Assembly (NCBI RefSeq): GCF_001653515.1
Contig: NZ_LYOY01000001.1
Coordinates: forward strand, 806,001 to 870,000
Direction of reading: 5' to 3'
Source: Streptomyces sp. ERV7
Lineage (GTDB): Bacteria; Actinomycetota; Actinomycetes; Streptomycetales; Streptomycetaceae
DNA length: 64,000 bases
The position numbers and the translations under genes are program-made. Under the pieces are notes generated by a model that did no database searches, was not told the origin of the DNA, and saw only the letters and a program-made list of their open reading frames with translations. The first letter of the stretch is position 1. Every line of letters starts with the position of its first letter. Below, piece after piece: positions 54,437 through 64,000 of this stretch.

Positions 54437-55489
54437 TCAGTCCCCGTCCGGGTCGGCCCGGTCCAGCGCGGGCCGCGGCTGCACACCCGTCTCGTGCAGC
54501 AGGAAGTCCGCCGCGGCGGTGTCCGTCACCAGGCTGGTCACCAGGCCCGACCTCAGCACCGCGTCGATCGCGGAAGCCTTGCGCGCACCCCCGGCGATCG
54601 CCACGACCTCCGGAATCCGCCGCAGCCGGTCCGCCTCGACGGTGATGCACCGCTCCCCGAGGTCCCGGCCGACCCGTCGGCCCTCCGCGTCGAAGAGGTG
54701 CGCGGACATCTCCGCCGCGACGCCGAGCGAGGCGTAGTGCGCCCGCTCCTCGTCGGTCAGCATGTCGTGCACCGTGGAGATGCCCGGCTCCCACGAACCG
54801 ATGGACACGGCCGCCACGGTCACCTTGTCGAAGTACTCGAAGGCCCGCGCGATCCCGGTCTGGTTGCGCAGCGCCGCCGCGGTGGCCGCGTCGGGCAGCA
54901 GCATCGGCGCGTAGATGGGGTGGGCGTCACCGCCGGAGACCTGGGCGGCGCGCCGCACGGCCTCCACCGAGCCGCGCTCGGCCGTGCCCGCGTCGTACAC
55001 CCCGGTGAGCTGGACGACCGTGCAGGGCGGCAGCCGGTCGAGGGCCGCGGCCATGTGGATGGTGGACCGGCCCCAGGCCAGGCCGAGCACATCGCCCTCG
55101 CTGACCAGCTCGCCGAGCAGATCCGCGGCGACCTCGCCCAGGTTCTCCGGGTCCGGCGACGACTCGTCCTCGCCCGCCTCCGGGGACTCCACGACGACGG
55201 CGTGCCGCAGCCCGTACCGGGCGCGCAGCGCGTCCGAGCGCTCCGCGTCCAGCTCCGCCGGGACGCGGATCTCGATCCGCACCAGGTCACGTTCGAGGGC
55301 GGTCTCCAGGACCCGGGCCACCTTGAAGCGGCTGACGCCGAACTCCTCGGCGATCTGGATCTTGGACTTGCCCTCCAGATAGAAGCGGCGGGCCATGGCC
55401 GCCGCCTGCACCAGCTCCGCGGGTCCCATCCGCAGGGCTGACCGACCCGCCGACATTGCAGACACCGCGATCTCCTCACTGCTGTTCAC
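54437..55489 (-). CDS. SorC/DeoR-type sugar-binding transcriptional regulator
   Basis: This 350-residue protein has an N-terminal helix-turn-helix (ARRFYLEGKSKIQIAEEFGVSRFKVARVLETALERDLV) and a C-terminal SorC-type sugar-phosphate-binding domain (VLGLAWGRSTIHMAAALDRLP, VVQLTGVYDAG, VTVAAVSIGSW, AIAGGARKASAIDAVL). The family binds phosphorylated sugars. It lies upstream of rpe, a pentose-phosphate gene, on the same strand and with 79 bp between them (55490-55568). It is convergent with the chimeric gene. Target unknown. The start is GTG 55489. Confidence 0.88.
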   Translation of the reverse strand: MNSSEEIAVSAMSAGRSALRMGPAELVQAAAMARRFYLEGKSKIQIAEEFGVSRFKVARVLETALERDLVRIEIRVPAELDAERSDALRARYGLRHAVVVESPEAGEDESSPDPENLGEVAADLLGELVSEGDVLGLAWGRSTIHMAAALDRLPPCTVVQLTGVYDAGTAERGSVEAVRRAAQVSGGDAHPIYAPMLLPDAATAAALRNQTGIARAFEYFDKVTVAAVSIGSWEPGISTVHDMLTDEERAHYASLGVAAEMSAHLFDAEGRRVGRDLGERCITVEADRLRRIPEVVAIAGGARKASAIDAVLRSGLVTSLVTDTAAADFLLHETGVQPRPALDRADPDGD

Positions 55490-55568
55490 ACTCTGGACTC
55501 GCTGTTCATCCTGTCAGATCCAACGGTCCTTGATCAGCCCCGTAGGGCCGCGTTCACCGAGCCGTGGC

Positions 55569-56252
55569 TCAGTGGCCGCATGCCCAGGGGGCGCTCGCCG
55601 TGCTCCGTTCCGCCATGGAGCGCAGGGTACGCACCGCGTCGGCGGGGTCGTTCGCTCCGTATACGGCCGACCCGGCCACGAAGACGTCCGCGCCCGCCTC
55701 CGCGCACCGCTCGATGGTCGTGGCGGAGACACCGCCGTCCACCTGGAGCCACAGTTCGAGGCCGTGCTTGGAGATCAGCTCCCGGGTGCGGCGGATCTTC
55801 GGCAGCATCACGTCCAGGAACGGCTGGCCGCCGAAGCCCGGCTCCACGGTCATGATGAGCAGCATGTCCAGCTCGGGCAGCAGGTCCTCGTACGGCTCGA
55901 TGGGCGTCGCGGGCTTGAGGGCCATCGACGCCCGCGCCCCCTTGGCCCGGATCTCGCGCGCGAGCCGCACCGGCGCCGCGGCGGCCTCCGCGTGGAAGGT
56001 GACCGATCCGGCCCCCGCCTCGACGTACTGCGGGGCCCATCGATCCGGGTCCTCGATCATCAGATGGCAGTCCAGCGGGGTCTCCGTCGCCCGGCGCAGG
56101 GATTCCACGATCGGCACCCCGAGCGTGAGGTTGGGCACGAAGTGGTTGTCCATGACGTCGACGTGCAGCCAGTCGGCGCCTTCGACGGCCTTGGCCTCTT
56201 CGGCGAGCCGCGCGAAGTCGGCGGAGAGGATGCTGGGGTTGATCTGAGCCAT
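55569..56252 (-). CDS. rpe: Ribulose-phosphate 3-epimerase
   Basis: This 227-residue enzyme interconverts ribulose 5-phosphate and xylulose 5-phosphate in the pentose phosphate pathway. It is a TIM barrel with [32 protein letters not shown] (catalytic Asp), [14 protein letters not shown] with metal ligands, [35 protein letters not shown] and FVAGSAVYG. The start is ATG 56252. It supplies or drains ribulose 5-phosphate, a riboflavin precursor. Its stop lies 79 bp before the SorC regulator on the opposite side in transcription order. Confidence 0.95.
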   Translation of the reverse strand: MAQINPSILSADFARLAEEAKAVEGADWLHVDVMDNHFVPNLTLGVPIVESLRRATETPLDCHLMIEDPDRWAPQYVEAGAGSVTFHAEAAAAPVRLAREIRAKGARASMALKPATPIEPYEDLLPELDMLLIMTVEPGFGGQPFLDVMLPKIRRTRELISKHGLELWLQVDGGVSATTIERCAEAGADVFVAGSAVYGANDPADAVRTLRSMAERSTASAPWACGH

Positions 56253-56430
56253 GCCCCAAGCCTGCCATGCCTCGCACCACTTGCCTGCCACGGTACGGAC
56301 TCGGGGCCCGCGGGAGGCGAGACCTACGTCTCTCCTACGACTCGCCGGACCGGGATGCTCCGTGTAATCCTGGTGTTTCAGGCCATTTCGGAAGCGGCAT
56401 CCCGCGCCGACCGCGGGCCCCCTGGGGGAC

Positions 56431-58638
56431 GTGATGTCCGACGCGCGCACTCACCAGAACCCGCATCAGGAACACCCCGCGGCGACCGGGCAGGGGCCCG
56501 GCCCCCGCGGAGTCGCGTGGCTGGTCTGCGGCCGCCGCACCAAATGGCTGGTGCTGGTCCTCTGGCTGATCGTGGTCGCGGTGGCCTTCCCGCTCGCCTC
56601 GAAGCTCACCGACGCCCAGGACAACGACGCCACCTCGTGGCTGCCCGGCAGCGCCGAGTCCACCCAAGTCTTCAACTCCGCCAAGGCGTTCAGGCCGGAG
56701 GAGGTCCCGGCGATCGTCGTCTACGCGCGCGACGGCGGCCTCACCGTGACCGACCGGCAGAAGATCGACGCGGACGCGGCGGCGATGCGCGCGCTGAGCG
56801 CGGACGGGATCCAGGGCGCCCGCGTCCAGGGCCCGCTCCTCGACCCCGCGAACACCGCCGCGCAGATCCTCGTGCCGATCAAGATGGACAAGAACGGCTG
56901 GAACCACATCGCGGACGCGGTCGACAAGCTGCGCGACAGATCGGGCACCAGCGACAGCGGGCTCCAGGTGCACATCACCGGCCCGGGCGGCACCTCCGCC
57001 GACTTCGCCAAGGCCTTCTCCGGCATCGACTCGACCCTGCTCTTCTCGGCGCTCGCGGTGGTCGTGGTGATGCTCCTGATCACCTACCGCAGTCCCACGC
57101 TGCTCCTGGTGCCGGTGATCTCCGTGGTCTGGGCGCTGGCCGCCGCGCAGGCGGTGATCTATCTGCTGGCCCGGCACGCGGGCCTGACCGTCAACGGCCA
57201 GAGCGCGGGCATCCTCACCGTGCTGGTCTTCGGCGCGGGCACCGACTACGCGCTGCTGCTCGTCTCCCGCTACCGCGAGGAGCTGCGCCGCCACGAGGAC
57301 CGCCACGAGGCGATGGCGCTCGCCCTGCACCGGGCCGGGCCCGCGGTCCTCGCCAGCGGCGCCACGGTCATCCTCGGCATGCTGGTCCTGCTGGTGGCCG
57401 AGATGAACTCCACCAAGGGCCTCGGCCCGGTCGCGGCCATCGGCGTCGCGGTCGCGCTGCTCGCCATGCTCACGCTGTTCCCGGCACTCCTGGTGATCTT
57501 CGGCCGCTGGATCTTCTGGCCGGCCAGACCCGTCTTCGGCTCCCCCGACCCGACGGCGAGCGGGGTGTGGGCGCACACCGGCCGCCGTATCGCCACCCGT
57601 CCCCGTACGGTCTGGGTGACGACCGCCGCGGTGCTGGCGGCGCTCTCGTTCGGCCTGCTCCAGCTGAAGGCGAACGGTCTGAGCAACGCCGACTCGTTCA
57701 CCGGGAAACCGGACTCGATCGTGGGCGCCGAGGTGCAGGCGAAGCACTTCCCGGCGGGCAGCGGCGACCCGCTGGTGATCATCACGGCGGCGGACAAGGC
57801 GCCTGAGGTGCGCCGGGCCGTCGCGGACACCGGCGGCGTGGTGCCCGCGTCGATCGGGGTGCCGCCGGGCACGGCGGCCGAGCACGACGGCCAGGTCCTG
57901 CTCGAAGCCACCATGACCGCGAGGCCGGACAGCGACGCCGCGCACGCCACCGTGGAGCGGGTGCGGGACGCGGTCCACGCGGTCCCCGGCGCCGACGCGC
58001 GTGTGGGTGGCGGCACCGCTGCCGTCCTGGACATGGAGAAGGCCACCACGCACGACAACAAGCTGGTCATCCCGCTGGTGCTGCTGGTGGTGCTGTGTGT
58101 CCTGGGGATCCTGCTGCGGGCGCTGGTCGCGCCGCTGCTGCTGATCGCCACGGTGGTGCTGTCGTTCGCGGCGGCGCTGGGCATCAGCGCGCTCGCCTTC
58201 CGCCACCTCTTCGACTACGCGGGCGAGTCCACCGACTTCCCGCTGTTCGTCTTCGTCTTCCTGGTGGCCCTGGGCATCGACTACAACATCTTCCTGTCCA
58301 CCAGGATCCGCGAGGAGGCGGCCCACCAGGGCACCCGCCGGGGTGTCGTGACCGGTCTGGCCGCCACCGGTGCCGTGATCACCTCGGCGGGCCTGGTGCT
58401 GGCGGGCACCTTCGCGGTGCTCGGCACCCTGCCGATGACGGGTTTCGCCGAGATCGGCTTCGCGGTGGCGCTGGGCGTGCTGCTCGACACCTTCGTCGTC
58501 CGCTCGATCCTGGTGACGTCGCTGTTCCTGGACGTGGGCCGGCGGGTGTGGTGGCCGCACCGGCTGTCGCGGGAGCCCGAGGAGGGACCTCCGGCGCCAC
58601 CGGTGCCGGCCGGGGCACCCACCGACCAGGGTGTCTGA
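56431..58638 (+). CDS. MMPL family RND-type transporter
   Basis: This 735-residue protein has about twelve membrane helices in two halves, each with a large external loop. The proton-relay-like [19 protein letters not shown] in half one and [20 protein letters not shown] in half two are typical of MmpL proteins, as are SSLPxx-free loops and [13 protein letters not shown]. In actinobacteria these export lipids, siderophores or antibiotics. A C-terminal Pro/Ala tail is short. GTG 56431 and ATG 56434 are both possible, with GGGGGA just upstream. No regulator lies next to it. Confidence 0.9.
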   Translation: MMSDARTHQNPHQEHPAATGQGPGPRGVAWLVCGRRTKWLVLVLWLIVVAVAFPLASKLTDAQDNDATSWLPGSAESTQVFNSAKAFRPEEVPAIVVYARDGGLTVTDRQKIDADAAAMRALSADGIQGARVQGPLLDPANTAAQILVPIKMDKNGWNHIADAVDKLRDRSGTSDSGLQVHITGPGGTSADFAKAFSGIDSTLLFSALAVVVVMLLITYRSPTLLLVPVISVVWALAAAQAVIYLLARHAGLTVNGQSAGILTVLVFGAGTDYALLLVSRYREELRRHEDRHEAMALALHRAGPAVLASGATVILGMLVLLVAEMNSTKGLGPVAAIGVAVALLAMLTLFPALLVIFGRWIFWPARPVFGSPDPTASGVWAHTGRRIATRPRTVWVTTAAVLAALSFGLLQLKANGLSNADSFTGKPDSIVGAEVQAKHFPAGSGDPLVIITAADKAPEVRRAVADTGGVVPASIGVPPGTAAEHDGQVLLEATMTARPDSDAAHATVERVRDAVHAVPGADARVGGGTAAVLDMEKATTHDNKLVIPLVLLVVLCVLGILLRALVAPLLLIATVVLSFAAALGISALAFRHLFDYAGESTDFPLFVFVFLVALGIDYNIFLSTRIREEAAHQGTRRGVVTGLAATGAVITSAGLVLAGTFAVLGTLPMTGFAEIGFAVALGVLLDTFVVRSILVTSLFLDVGRRVWWPHRLSREPEEGPPAPPVPAGAPTDQGV

Positions 58639-58658
58639 GGGGCCCCAACCAGCGGAAG

Positions 58659-58690
58659 AGGGCCCGGAGTTCGTGACTCCGGGCCCTTCC
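58659..58690. terminator. Bidirectional terminator between MMPL and rsmB
   Basis: A 12-bp perfect stem (58659-58670, 58676-58687) with a 5-nt loop separates the convergent genes. Confidence 0.82.
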
Positions 58691-58691
58691 C

Positions 58692-60149
58692 TCACGCCGT
58701 GCGCCTGAGCAGCGCGAGATACATCGCGTCCGTCCCGTGCAGATGCGGCCACAGCTGTACGTCGGGGCCCTCGCCCAGGCCCGCGACGCCCGGCATCAGC
58801 GGCCGTACGTCGATCCACTCGGCCTCGACGGGAGCGCCGCCCCGGCCCTTGAGCACGTCCTCCACCACGATCCGCGTCTCGGCGAGGTGCGGCGAGCAGG
58901 TCGCGTAACCGACCACACCGCCCACCCGCACCGCCGACAGCGCCTCGCGCAGCAGCCCGCGCTGGAGCGGCGCGAAGCCCTCCAGGTCCTCGGGGCGGCG
59001 GCGCCAGCGGGCCTCGGGGCGGCGGCGCAGCGCGCCCAGCCCGGAGCAGGGCACATCCATCAGGACCCGGTCGAAGGAGCCCTCCCGCCACGGCGGCCGG
59101 GTGCCGTCGGCCGTGATCACCTGGTACGGGCCGGGGTTGCCGGCGAGCGCGCGCTCCACCAGCCGGGCCCGGTGGGGCTGCTTCTCGGAGGCGAGCAGGG
59201 CCGCACCGCGCGCGGCGGCGAGCGCGGCGAGCAGCGCCGCCTTGCCGCCGGGACCGGCGCAGCCGTCCAGCCAGCGCTCGTCCCTGCCCTCGATCGGCGC
59301 GTTCGCGAGTGCGACGGCCACCAGCTGGCTGCCCTCGTCCTGCACTCCGGCCCGGCCGTCCTTCACGGCGTCCAGCGCGCCCGGCTCACCGCCCTCGGCC
59401 ATCCGTACGGCATAGGGCGACCAGCGGCCGGGCAGTGCGCCCTCCTCGCCGAGGGCGTCCATGAGTTCGTCGGTGGTGGACCGGCCGGGGCGGGCGACCA
59501 GGGTCACCTCGGGCCGCTCGTTGTCGGCCTCAAGGAGGTCCTCGATACCGGCACGGCCGCCGCCGAGCGAGTCCCAGAGCGCCGAGACGACCCATCGCGG
59601 ATGCGAATGCACGATCGCGAGATGGTCCTCGGCGTCCTCGTCGTACGGGGGCGCGACCTTCTCCAGCCAGCCGTCCAGGTCGTTTGCCGCGATCTTGCGC
59701 AGTACGGCGTTGACGAACCTGGCCCGTCCGTCGCCGAGCACCACACGGGCGAGCTCGACGCTGGCGGAGACCGCCGCGTGGCTGGGGATCCGGGTCCCGA
59801 GCAGCTGGTGCGCGCCGAGCGCGAGCACATCGAGGACCGGCGGGTCCACCTCGCGCAGCGGCCGGTCGATACAGGCCGCGATGATCGCGTCGTAGGTGCC
59901 CTGGCGGCGCAGTGTGCCGTAGACGAGCTCGGTGGCGAGCGCCGCGTCGCGCCCGTCGAAGTTCCCGCCCTCGCGTGCCTTGCGCAGCAGCGGCGGCAGC
60001 ACGAGGTTGGCGTACGCGTCCCGCTCGTCGACGGCGCGCAGCGCCTCGAAGGCGAGGATGCGGACGGGGTCCTTCTTGGGGCGGCGGTACGGCTTGCCGC
60101 CGCCCTTGCCGTCGCTGTTCCGGGGACGGCCGTGCGGCTGATCGTTCAC
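58692..60149 (-). CDS. rsmB: 16S rRNA (cytosine-967-C5)-methyltransferase
   Basis: This 485-residue protein has an N-terminal NusB-like RNA-binding domain (about 25-165: RILAFEALRAVDERDAYANLVLP, RDAALATELVYGTLRRQG) and a SAM-dependent methyltransferase domain. Motifs are LDGCAGPGGKAALLAALA, the catalytic-site DVPCSGLGALRRRPEARW, and YATCSPHLAETRIVV with the second Cys. It methylates 16S rRNA C967. It is followed upstream in transcription order by fmt and priA, as in many actinobacteria, and a translation-related cluster is normal. Confidence 0.95.
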   Translation of the reverse strand: MNDQPHGRPRNSDGKGGGKPYRRPKKDPVRILAFEALRAVDERDAYANLVLPPLLRKAREGGNFDGRDAALATELVYGTLRRQGTYDAIIAACIDRPLREVDPPVLDVLALGAHQLLGTRIPSHAAVSASVELARVVLGDGRARFVNAVLRKIAANDLDGWLEKVAPPYDEDAEDHLAIVHSHPRWVVSALWDSLGGGRAGIEDLLEADNERPEVTLVARPGRSTTDELMDALGEEGALPGRWSPYAVRMAEGGEPGALDAVKDGRAGVQDEGSQLVAVALANAPIEGRDERWLDGCAGPGGKAALLAALAAARGAALLASEKQPHRARLVERALAGNPGPYQVITADGTRPPWREGSFDRVLMDVPCSGLGALRRRPEARWRRRPEDLEGFAPLQRGLLREALSAVRVGGVVGYATCSPHLAETRIVVEDVLKGRGGAPVEAEWIDVRPLMPGVAGLGEGPDVQLWPHLHGTDAMYLALLRRTA

Positions 60150-60250
60150 TGAAAGGTGCTCCGCTGGTCAGATGGTGCGAACCCGACCAGCGTACGACGC
60201 TTCGCCGCGCGCCCCCAGCCGGGTCGGCGCGCCCGGGTCGCGCGCCCGGG

Positions 60251-61180
60251 TCAGCCGACGTGCTCGTCCGGGGCGATGCGCACACCGCGCGCCCAGTCCG
60301 CGCCCTTCATCGGCTTCTTGCCCTGGGGCTGGACCCAGAGCAGCTCCACGGCGTGCGAGCCGGTGCCCACGTACACGTTGTTCTTGCCCGCGGACAGCTC
60401 GCCCGGGGCCAGGTCCGTGCGGTCCGCGACCGGCACCGCCTGGACCAGCTTGAGCCGCTCGCCGCGGAAGACGGTCCAGGCACCCGGGGCCGGGGTGCAG
60501 CCGCGCACCACGCGGTCGACCCGGAGCGCCGGGGCGGACCAGTCGATCTGGGCGTCCTCGACGGTGATCTTCGGGGCGAGGGTGATCCCGTCGGCGGGCT
60601 GCGGAACGGCCTTGAGCGAGCCGTCCTCGATGCCGTCCATGGTCGCGGCGAGCAGCCCGGACCCGGCGAAGGCGAGCCGGGTCAGCAGGTCGCCGCTGGT
60701 GTCGGTGGCGCGGACGACCTCGGTCACCGTCCCGTACAGCGGACCGGAGTCGAGACCCCTCTCGATCTGGAACGTCGAGGCGCCGGTGATCTCGTCGCCC
60801 GCCATCAGCGCGTGCTGGACGGGGGCCGCGCCGCGCCAGGCGGGGAGCAGCGAGAAGTGCAGGTTCACCCAGCCGTGGGCGGGGATGTCCAGCGCCACCT
60901 GCGGGAGAAGTGCCCCGTAGGCGACGACCGGGCAGCAGTCGGGGGCGATCTCGCGCAGCCGCGCCAGGAAGTCCTCGTCGCGTGGCTTCACCGGCTTCAG
61001 CACCTCGATGCCGGCCTCCTCGGCGCGCTGGGCGACGGGGCTGGCCACCAGCCGGCGGCCGCGTCCGGCGGGCGCGTCGGGCCGGGTCACCACGGCGGCG
61101 ACCTCGTGCCGGCCGGAGGCGATCAGGGCGTCCAGGGCGGGAACGGCGACCTCGGGGGTGCCTGCGAAGACGAGCTTCAC
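60251..61180 (-). CDS. fmt: Methionyl-tRNA formyltransferase
   Basis: This 309-residue protein formylates initiator Met-tRNA using 10-formyltetrahydrofolate. It has [17 protein letters not shown] at the N-terminus, the substrate-binding [31 protein letters not shown] (SLLPxxRG motif), and a C-terminal tRNA-binding OB domain ([21 protein letters not shown]). GTG 61180 is chosen because VKLVFAG is where homologs begin; a longer frame adds a Pro-rich leader. It lies about 100 bp upstream of rsmB. Confidence 0.95.
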   Translation of the reverse strand: MKLVFAGTPEVAVPALDALIASGRHEVAAVVTRPDAPAGRGRRLVASPVAQRAEEAGIEVLKPVKPRDEDFLARLREIAPDCCPVVAYGALLPQVALDIPAHGWVNLHFSLLPAWRGAAPVQHALMAGDEITGASTFQIERGLDSGPLYGTVTEVVRATDTSGDLLTRLAFAGSGLLAATMDGIEDGSLKAVPQPADGITLAPKITVEDAQIDWSAPALRVDRVVRGCTPAPGAWTVFRGERLKLVQAVPVADRTDLAPGELSAGKNNVYVGTGSHAVELLWVQPQGKKPMKGADWARGVRIAPDEHVG

Positions 61181-61220
61181 TGGGGAGTACCTCGCTTTGT
61201 AGAGAGCGACGCCCAGTCTA

Positions 61221-61257
61221 TTGGGTGTCCTGGCCGGTCGGTTGGGTGTCCCGGCCG
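61221..61257. repeat. Direct repeat upstream of fmt
   Basis: TTGGGTGTCC(T/C)GGCCG occurs at 61221-61236 and 61242-61257, 21 bp apart. It could be a regulator site for fmt or simple duplication. The rest of the 296-bp gap to 61476 shows no gene. Confidence 0.45.
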
Positions 61258-61413
61258 CGGCGCCGGGGGTGCCCCGTCCGGGTGCCCCCAGGGGTGTTCC
61301 GCATGCGATACAGGGACAGGGGCGTACGCGGTCCCGCGCGCCCTGTGCATATGCCCATACGCCCCCGCAGCGTGACCACAACAGCAGGTGGCGCGTTGGT
61401 CAAGAGAGATTGA

Positions 61414-62067
<654 letters not shown>

Positions 62068-62137
62068 CCGCCCGCCCTCTTCTCGTGCCCTCGTCGCGCC
62101 TCCAGCGTGCGCCGGGGGCACCTGTCTGCGAGGACAA

Positions 62138-62168
62138 TACGGGGGCGTACGGCATACGGGGGCGTACG
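62138..62168. repeat. 14-bp direct repeat downstream of priA
   Basis: TACGGGGGCGTACG at 62138-62151 and 62155-62168, 17 bp apart, each with a CGTACG/GTAC core. It lies between the convergent HTH gene and priA. Confidence 0.5.
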
Positions 62169-62190
62169 CGGAGGGCTCCCCCGCTCCCCC

Positions 62191-64000
62191 TCAGCCGATG
62201 TCCGGCGGATCCACCCTGATCCGCACCGGGTCGCCGCCCCCGCGCGCCAGCCGTCCCGCCTGCGCGGTCTTCAGCGCGGCGGCCAACGCCGAGCCGCTGC
62301 CGGGAGGTACGCGGAGCAGGGCCCGCTCCCAGGACTCCCCCACCGGGGGGTCGCCGGGGCGCCGGACCCGGCCCGGCTCGCTCGGCCGCATCGGGACCGG
62401 CCCGAGCACCTGGGCGTCGGGCGGCAGCTGAGTGCTCGTCAGGAAGGTCTCGACCGCCTCCGAGCGGCCCATGACCTCGGCCATCCGGGAGACCGGCGGG
62501 AAGCCCAGCTCGGCCCGCTCGGCCAGCTCGCGCAGGGCGTGGCCGACCGGGTCCCAGCGGACCAGGGCCTGGACCGGCCGCAGGGTCGGCTCGGCGACCA
62601 CCACCACCGTGCCGCCCTCGTCCTGGCCGCGCACCAGCGAGGCCGCACCGATCCAGCGCCGCAGCGCCTCCTCCCCGGCGCGCAGATCGGGCCGGCCGAG
62701 CATGGCCCAGCCGTCGAGGAGCAGCGCCGCCGCGTACCCGCCCTCGGCGACCGGTTCGGCCCCGGGTGTGGAGACGACGAGCGCGGGCCGGCCGGGCACG
62801 CTGTCCAGTACGTGATCGCGGCCGGACGTCCGTACCGGCACCGCCGGGAAGGCCCGGCCGAGCTCCTCGGCGGTCCGGCGCGCCCCCACGACCGCCGCCC
62901 TGAGCCGCACTCCGCCGCACTCCTGGCAGCGCCACTCCGGCTCGCCCCGCCCGCACCACCCGCACCTCAGATCCCGCTGGTCCGGCGCCTCCAGCGGGCC
63001 CGAGCAGTGGCGGCAGCGCGCGGGCGTCCGGCACCGCTCGCAGGAGAGCCGGGGCACATAGCCCCGCCGGGGCACCTGGACCAGGACCGGGCCGGCCTTC
63101 AGACCGTCCCGGACGGCCTGCCAGGCGAGGCTGGGCAGTCGGGCGGCCCGCGCCGCCCCGTCCCGCGCCAGCTCGCCGTCGCCGACGGTACGCACCAGCG
63201 GCGCGGCCGCCCGGACGGTGGCCCGGTCCGCCACCAGCGGCGCCGCCCAGCCGCTCTCGACGAGCTGCGCGGCCTCGACCGTACAGCTCGTACTCCCCAG
63301 CAGGAACGCGCACTTGTCGTGGGTGGCGCGCAGCTCAAGGACCTCGCGGACGTGCGGGAAGGGCGCGTGGTCGTCGCTGTGGCTGGAGTCTCCGTCCTCC
63401 CAGACCACCACGAGGCCGAGCCTCTCCACCGGTGCGAACATCGCGGCCCGGGTCCCGACCACGGCCCGCACCGAGCCCCGCCGCACGGCGAGCCACTGCC
63501 GGTACCGCTTCTCCGGGCCGGACTCGGCGGTCAGCAGCGCGTGCCTGCCCTCGCCGAGCAGCGCGGTGAGCGCGGCGTCGACCCGTCCGGCGCTGCGCCC
63601 GTCGGGCACCACGACCAGCGCGCCGCGCCCGCCCGCCAGCGTCGCGGCGACGGCGCGGGCGATCTCGTCGGCCCAGGACGCCCCGGGCAGCGCGGTCCAC
63701 ACCGCGCGCGGCGCCCCGCCGGCCGCCAGGGCGCCCAGGAACGCGCCCCCGTTGCCGTACCGCACCCACGTCCCCGCGTCCGGCACCGGGGGCGGCTCCG
63801 GCGGCTCGGGCGAGGGCTTGGCCTCGGCCCGCGCGTTCCTCGGCGGCACCGCGAGCTGGAGCACGTCCGCCAGGCCGCCCGCGTACCGGTCGGCGACCGC
63901 GCGGGCCAGGGCCAGCATCTCGGGGCTGAGCACCCGCTCCGGCGAGACGACGCTCGCCAGCGCCGCGAGCGGGCCCGAGTAGTCGGACTCGGCGAGGCGC
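62191..64000 (-). CDS. priA: Primosomal protein N' PriA, truncated by window edge
   Basis: About 603 residues of PriA are visible; the frame is open at the right edge, upstream of the ATG at 63933 (RLAESDYSGPLAALASVVSPERVLSPEM), so the N-terminus lies outside. The C-terminal part has the zinc-binding cysteines (LSCERCRTPARCRHCSGPL, LRCGWCGRGEPEWRCQECGG) and the late VRIRVDPPD. The helicase motifs are degenerate: no GxGKT and a WEDGDSS in place of the DEEH box. This fits actinobacterial PriA, which is thought to lack helicase activity but still helps load the replisome at restarted forks. Confidence 0.92.
   Translation of the reverse strand, partial: RLAESDYSGPLAALASVVSPERVLSPEMLALARAVADRYAGGLADVLQLAVPPRNARAEAKPSPEPPEPPPVPDAGTWVRYGNGGAFLGALAAGGAPRAVWTALPGASWADEIARAVAATLAGGRGALVVVPDGRSAGRVDAALTALLGEGRHALLTAESGPEKRYRQWLAVRRGSVRAVVGTRAAMFAPVERLGLVVVWEDGDSSHSDDHAPFPHVREVLELRATHDKCAFLLGSTSCTVEAAQLVESGWAAPLVADRATVRAAAPLVRTVGDGELARDGAARAARLPSLAWQAVRDGLKAGPVLVQVPRRGYVPRLSCERCRTPARCRHCSGPLEAPDQRDLRCGWCGRGEPEWRCQECGGVRLRAAVVGARRTAEELGRAFPAVPVRTSGRDHVLDSVPGRPALVVSTPGAEPVAEGGYAAALLLDGWAMLGRPDLRAGEEALRRWIGAASLVRGQDEGGTVVVVAEPTLRPVQALVRWDPVGHALRELAERAELGFPPVSRMAEVMGRSEAVETFLTSTQLPPDAQVLGPVPMRPSEPGRVRRPGDPPVGESWERALLRVPPGSGSALAAALKTAQAGRLARGGGDPVRIRVDPPDIG

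Overview
The window is high-GC actinobacterial DNA with the organisation of a Streptomyces chromosome core region. It is strongly third-position GC biased, uses GTG and TTG starts, and encodes RbpA, Ppm1, an SCO1431-type micro-membrane protein, paired GH18 chitinases with DasR-type operators, and an actinobacterial PriA. From memory, the gene order matches the S. coelicolor SCO1420-SCO1475 neighbourhood (rbpA, ppm1, chiD, SCO1431, hisG/hisE/rib, second chitinase, rsmB-fmt-priA). No prophage, insertion sequence, tRNA, rRNA or CRISPR array was seen. The window closes inside priA.

Layout: 0.1-3.0 kb YczE-like protein, glycerophosphodiesterase and MFS protein. 3.2-7.8 kb rbpA with an exact sigma-R promoter, fxsA, ppm1, then an Lrp regulator with an amidohydrolase. 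8-12 kb a phosphotransferase, a lipocalin-like hypothetical and an acyl-CoA dehydrogenase. 12.1-16.9 kb chitinase ChiD, a TetR regulator divergent from a DUF6230/DUF6114/membrane-protein operon, and the tiny SCO1431-type protein. 17-21.4 kb a C39-type peptidase, a uridine-kinase-like protein, a candidate small RNA and a TPR-AAA+ ATPase. 21.2-24.1 kb two CNNM/CBS transporter-like proteins, one with an abnormal C-terminus running through a repeat element.

24.3-30.5 kb is one long leftward transcription unit under an FMN riboswitch: ribD-ribE-ribM-ribBA-ribH followed closely by hisE-hisG and a PH-domain protein. 30.6-39.9 kb is rich in polysaccharide-active secreted enzymes (modular GH18 chitinase, alginate-lyase-like protein, GH6 glucanase), with a ROK regulator facing an MFS transporter and an NCS2 permease. 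40-41.7 kb holds a DUF5995 protein and an LLM oxidoreductase.

41.8-47.3 kb reads as an amino-acid catabolic locus. It has a lysine-2-monooxygenase-like flavoenzyme (DavB-like), a nitrilase-superfamily amidase (DavA-like), an Lrp/AsnC regulator and a cationic amino-acid permease. Both operons are preceded by similarly spaced TTGCGC boxes, which suggests a small Lrp regulon for lysine breakdown. 48.4-64 kb holds guaB1, a barstar/lipoprotein-RNase pair, an ATP-dependent DNA ligase, an unusual chimeric gene (truncated glutamine synthetase fused to an amidohydrolase), a SorC regulator, rpe, an MMPL transporter, rsmB, fmt, an HTH protein with a 30-bp tandem repeat, and priA.

Most promising oddities: the glutamine synthetase-amidohydrolase chimera (52413-54407); the DavBA/Lrp box system (41775-47280); the two-hairpin small RNA candidate (19241-19345); and the transporter ORF extended through a palindromic repeat (21242-21721).
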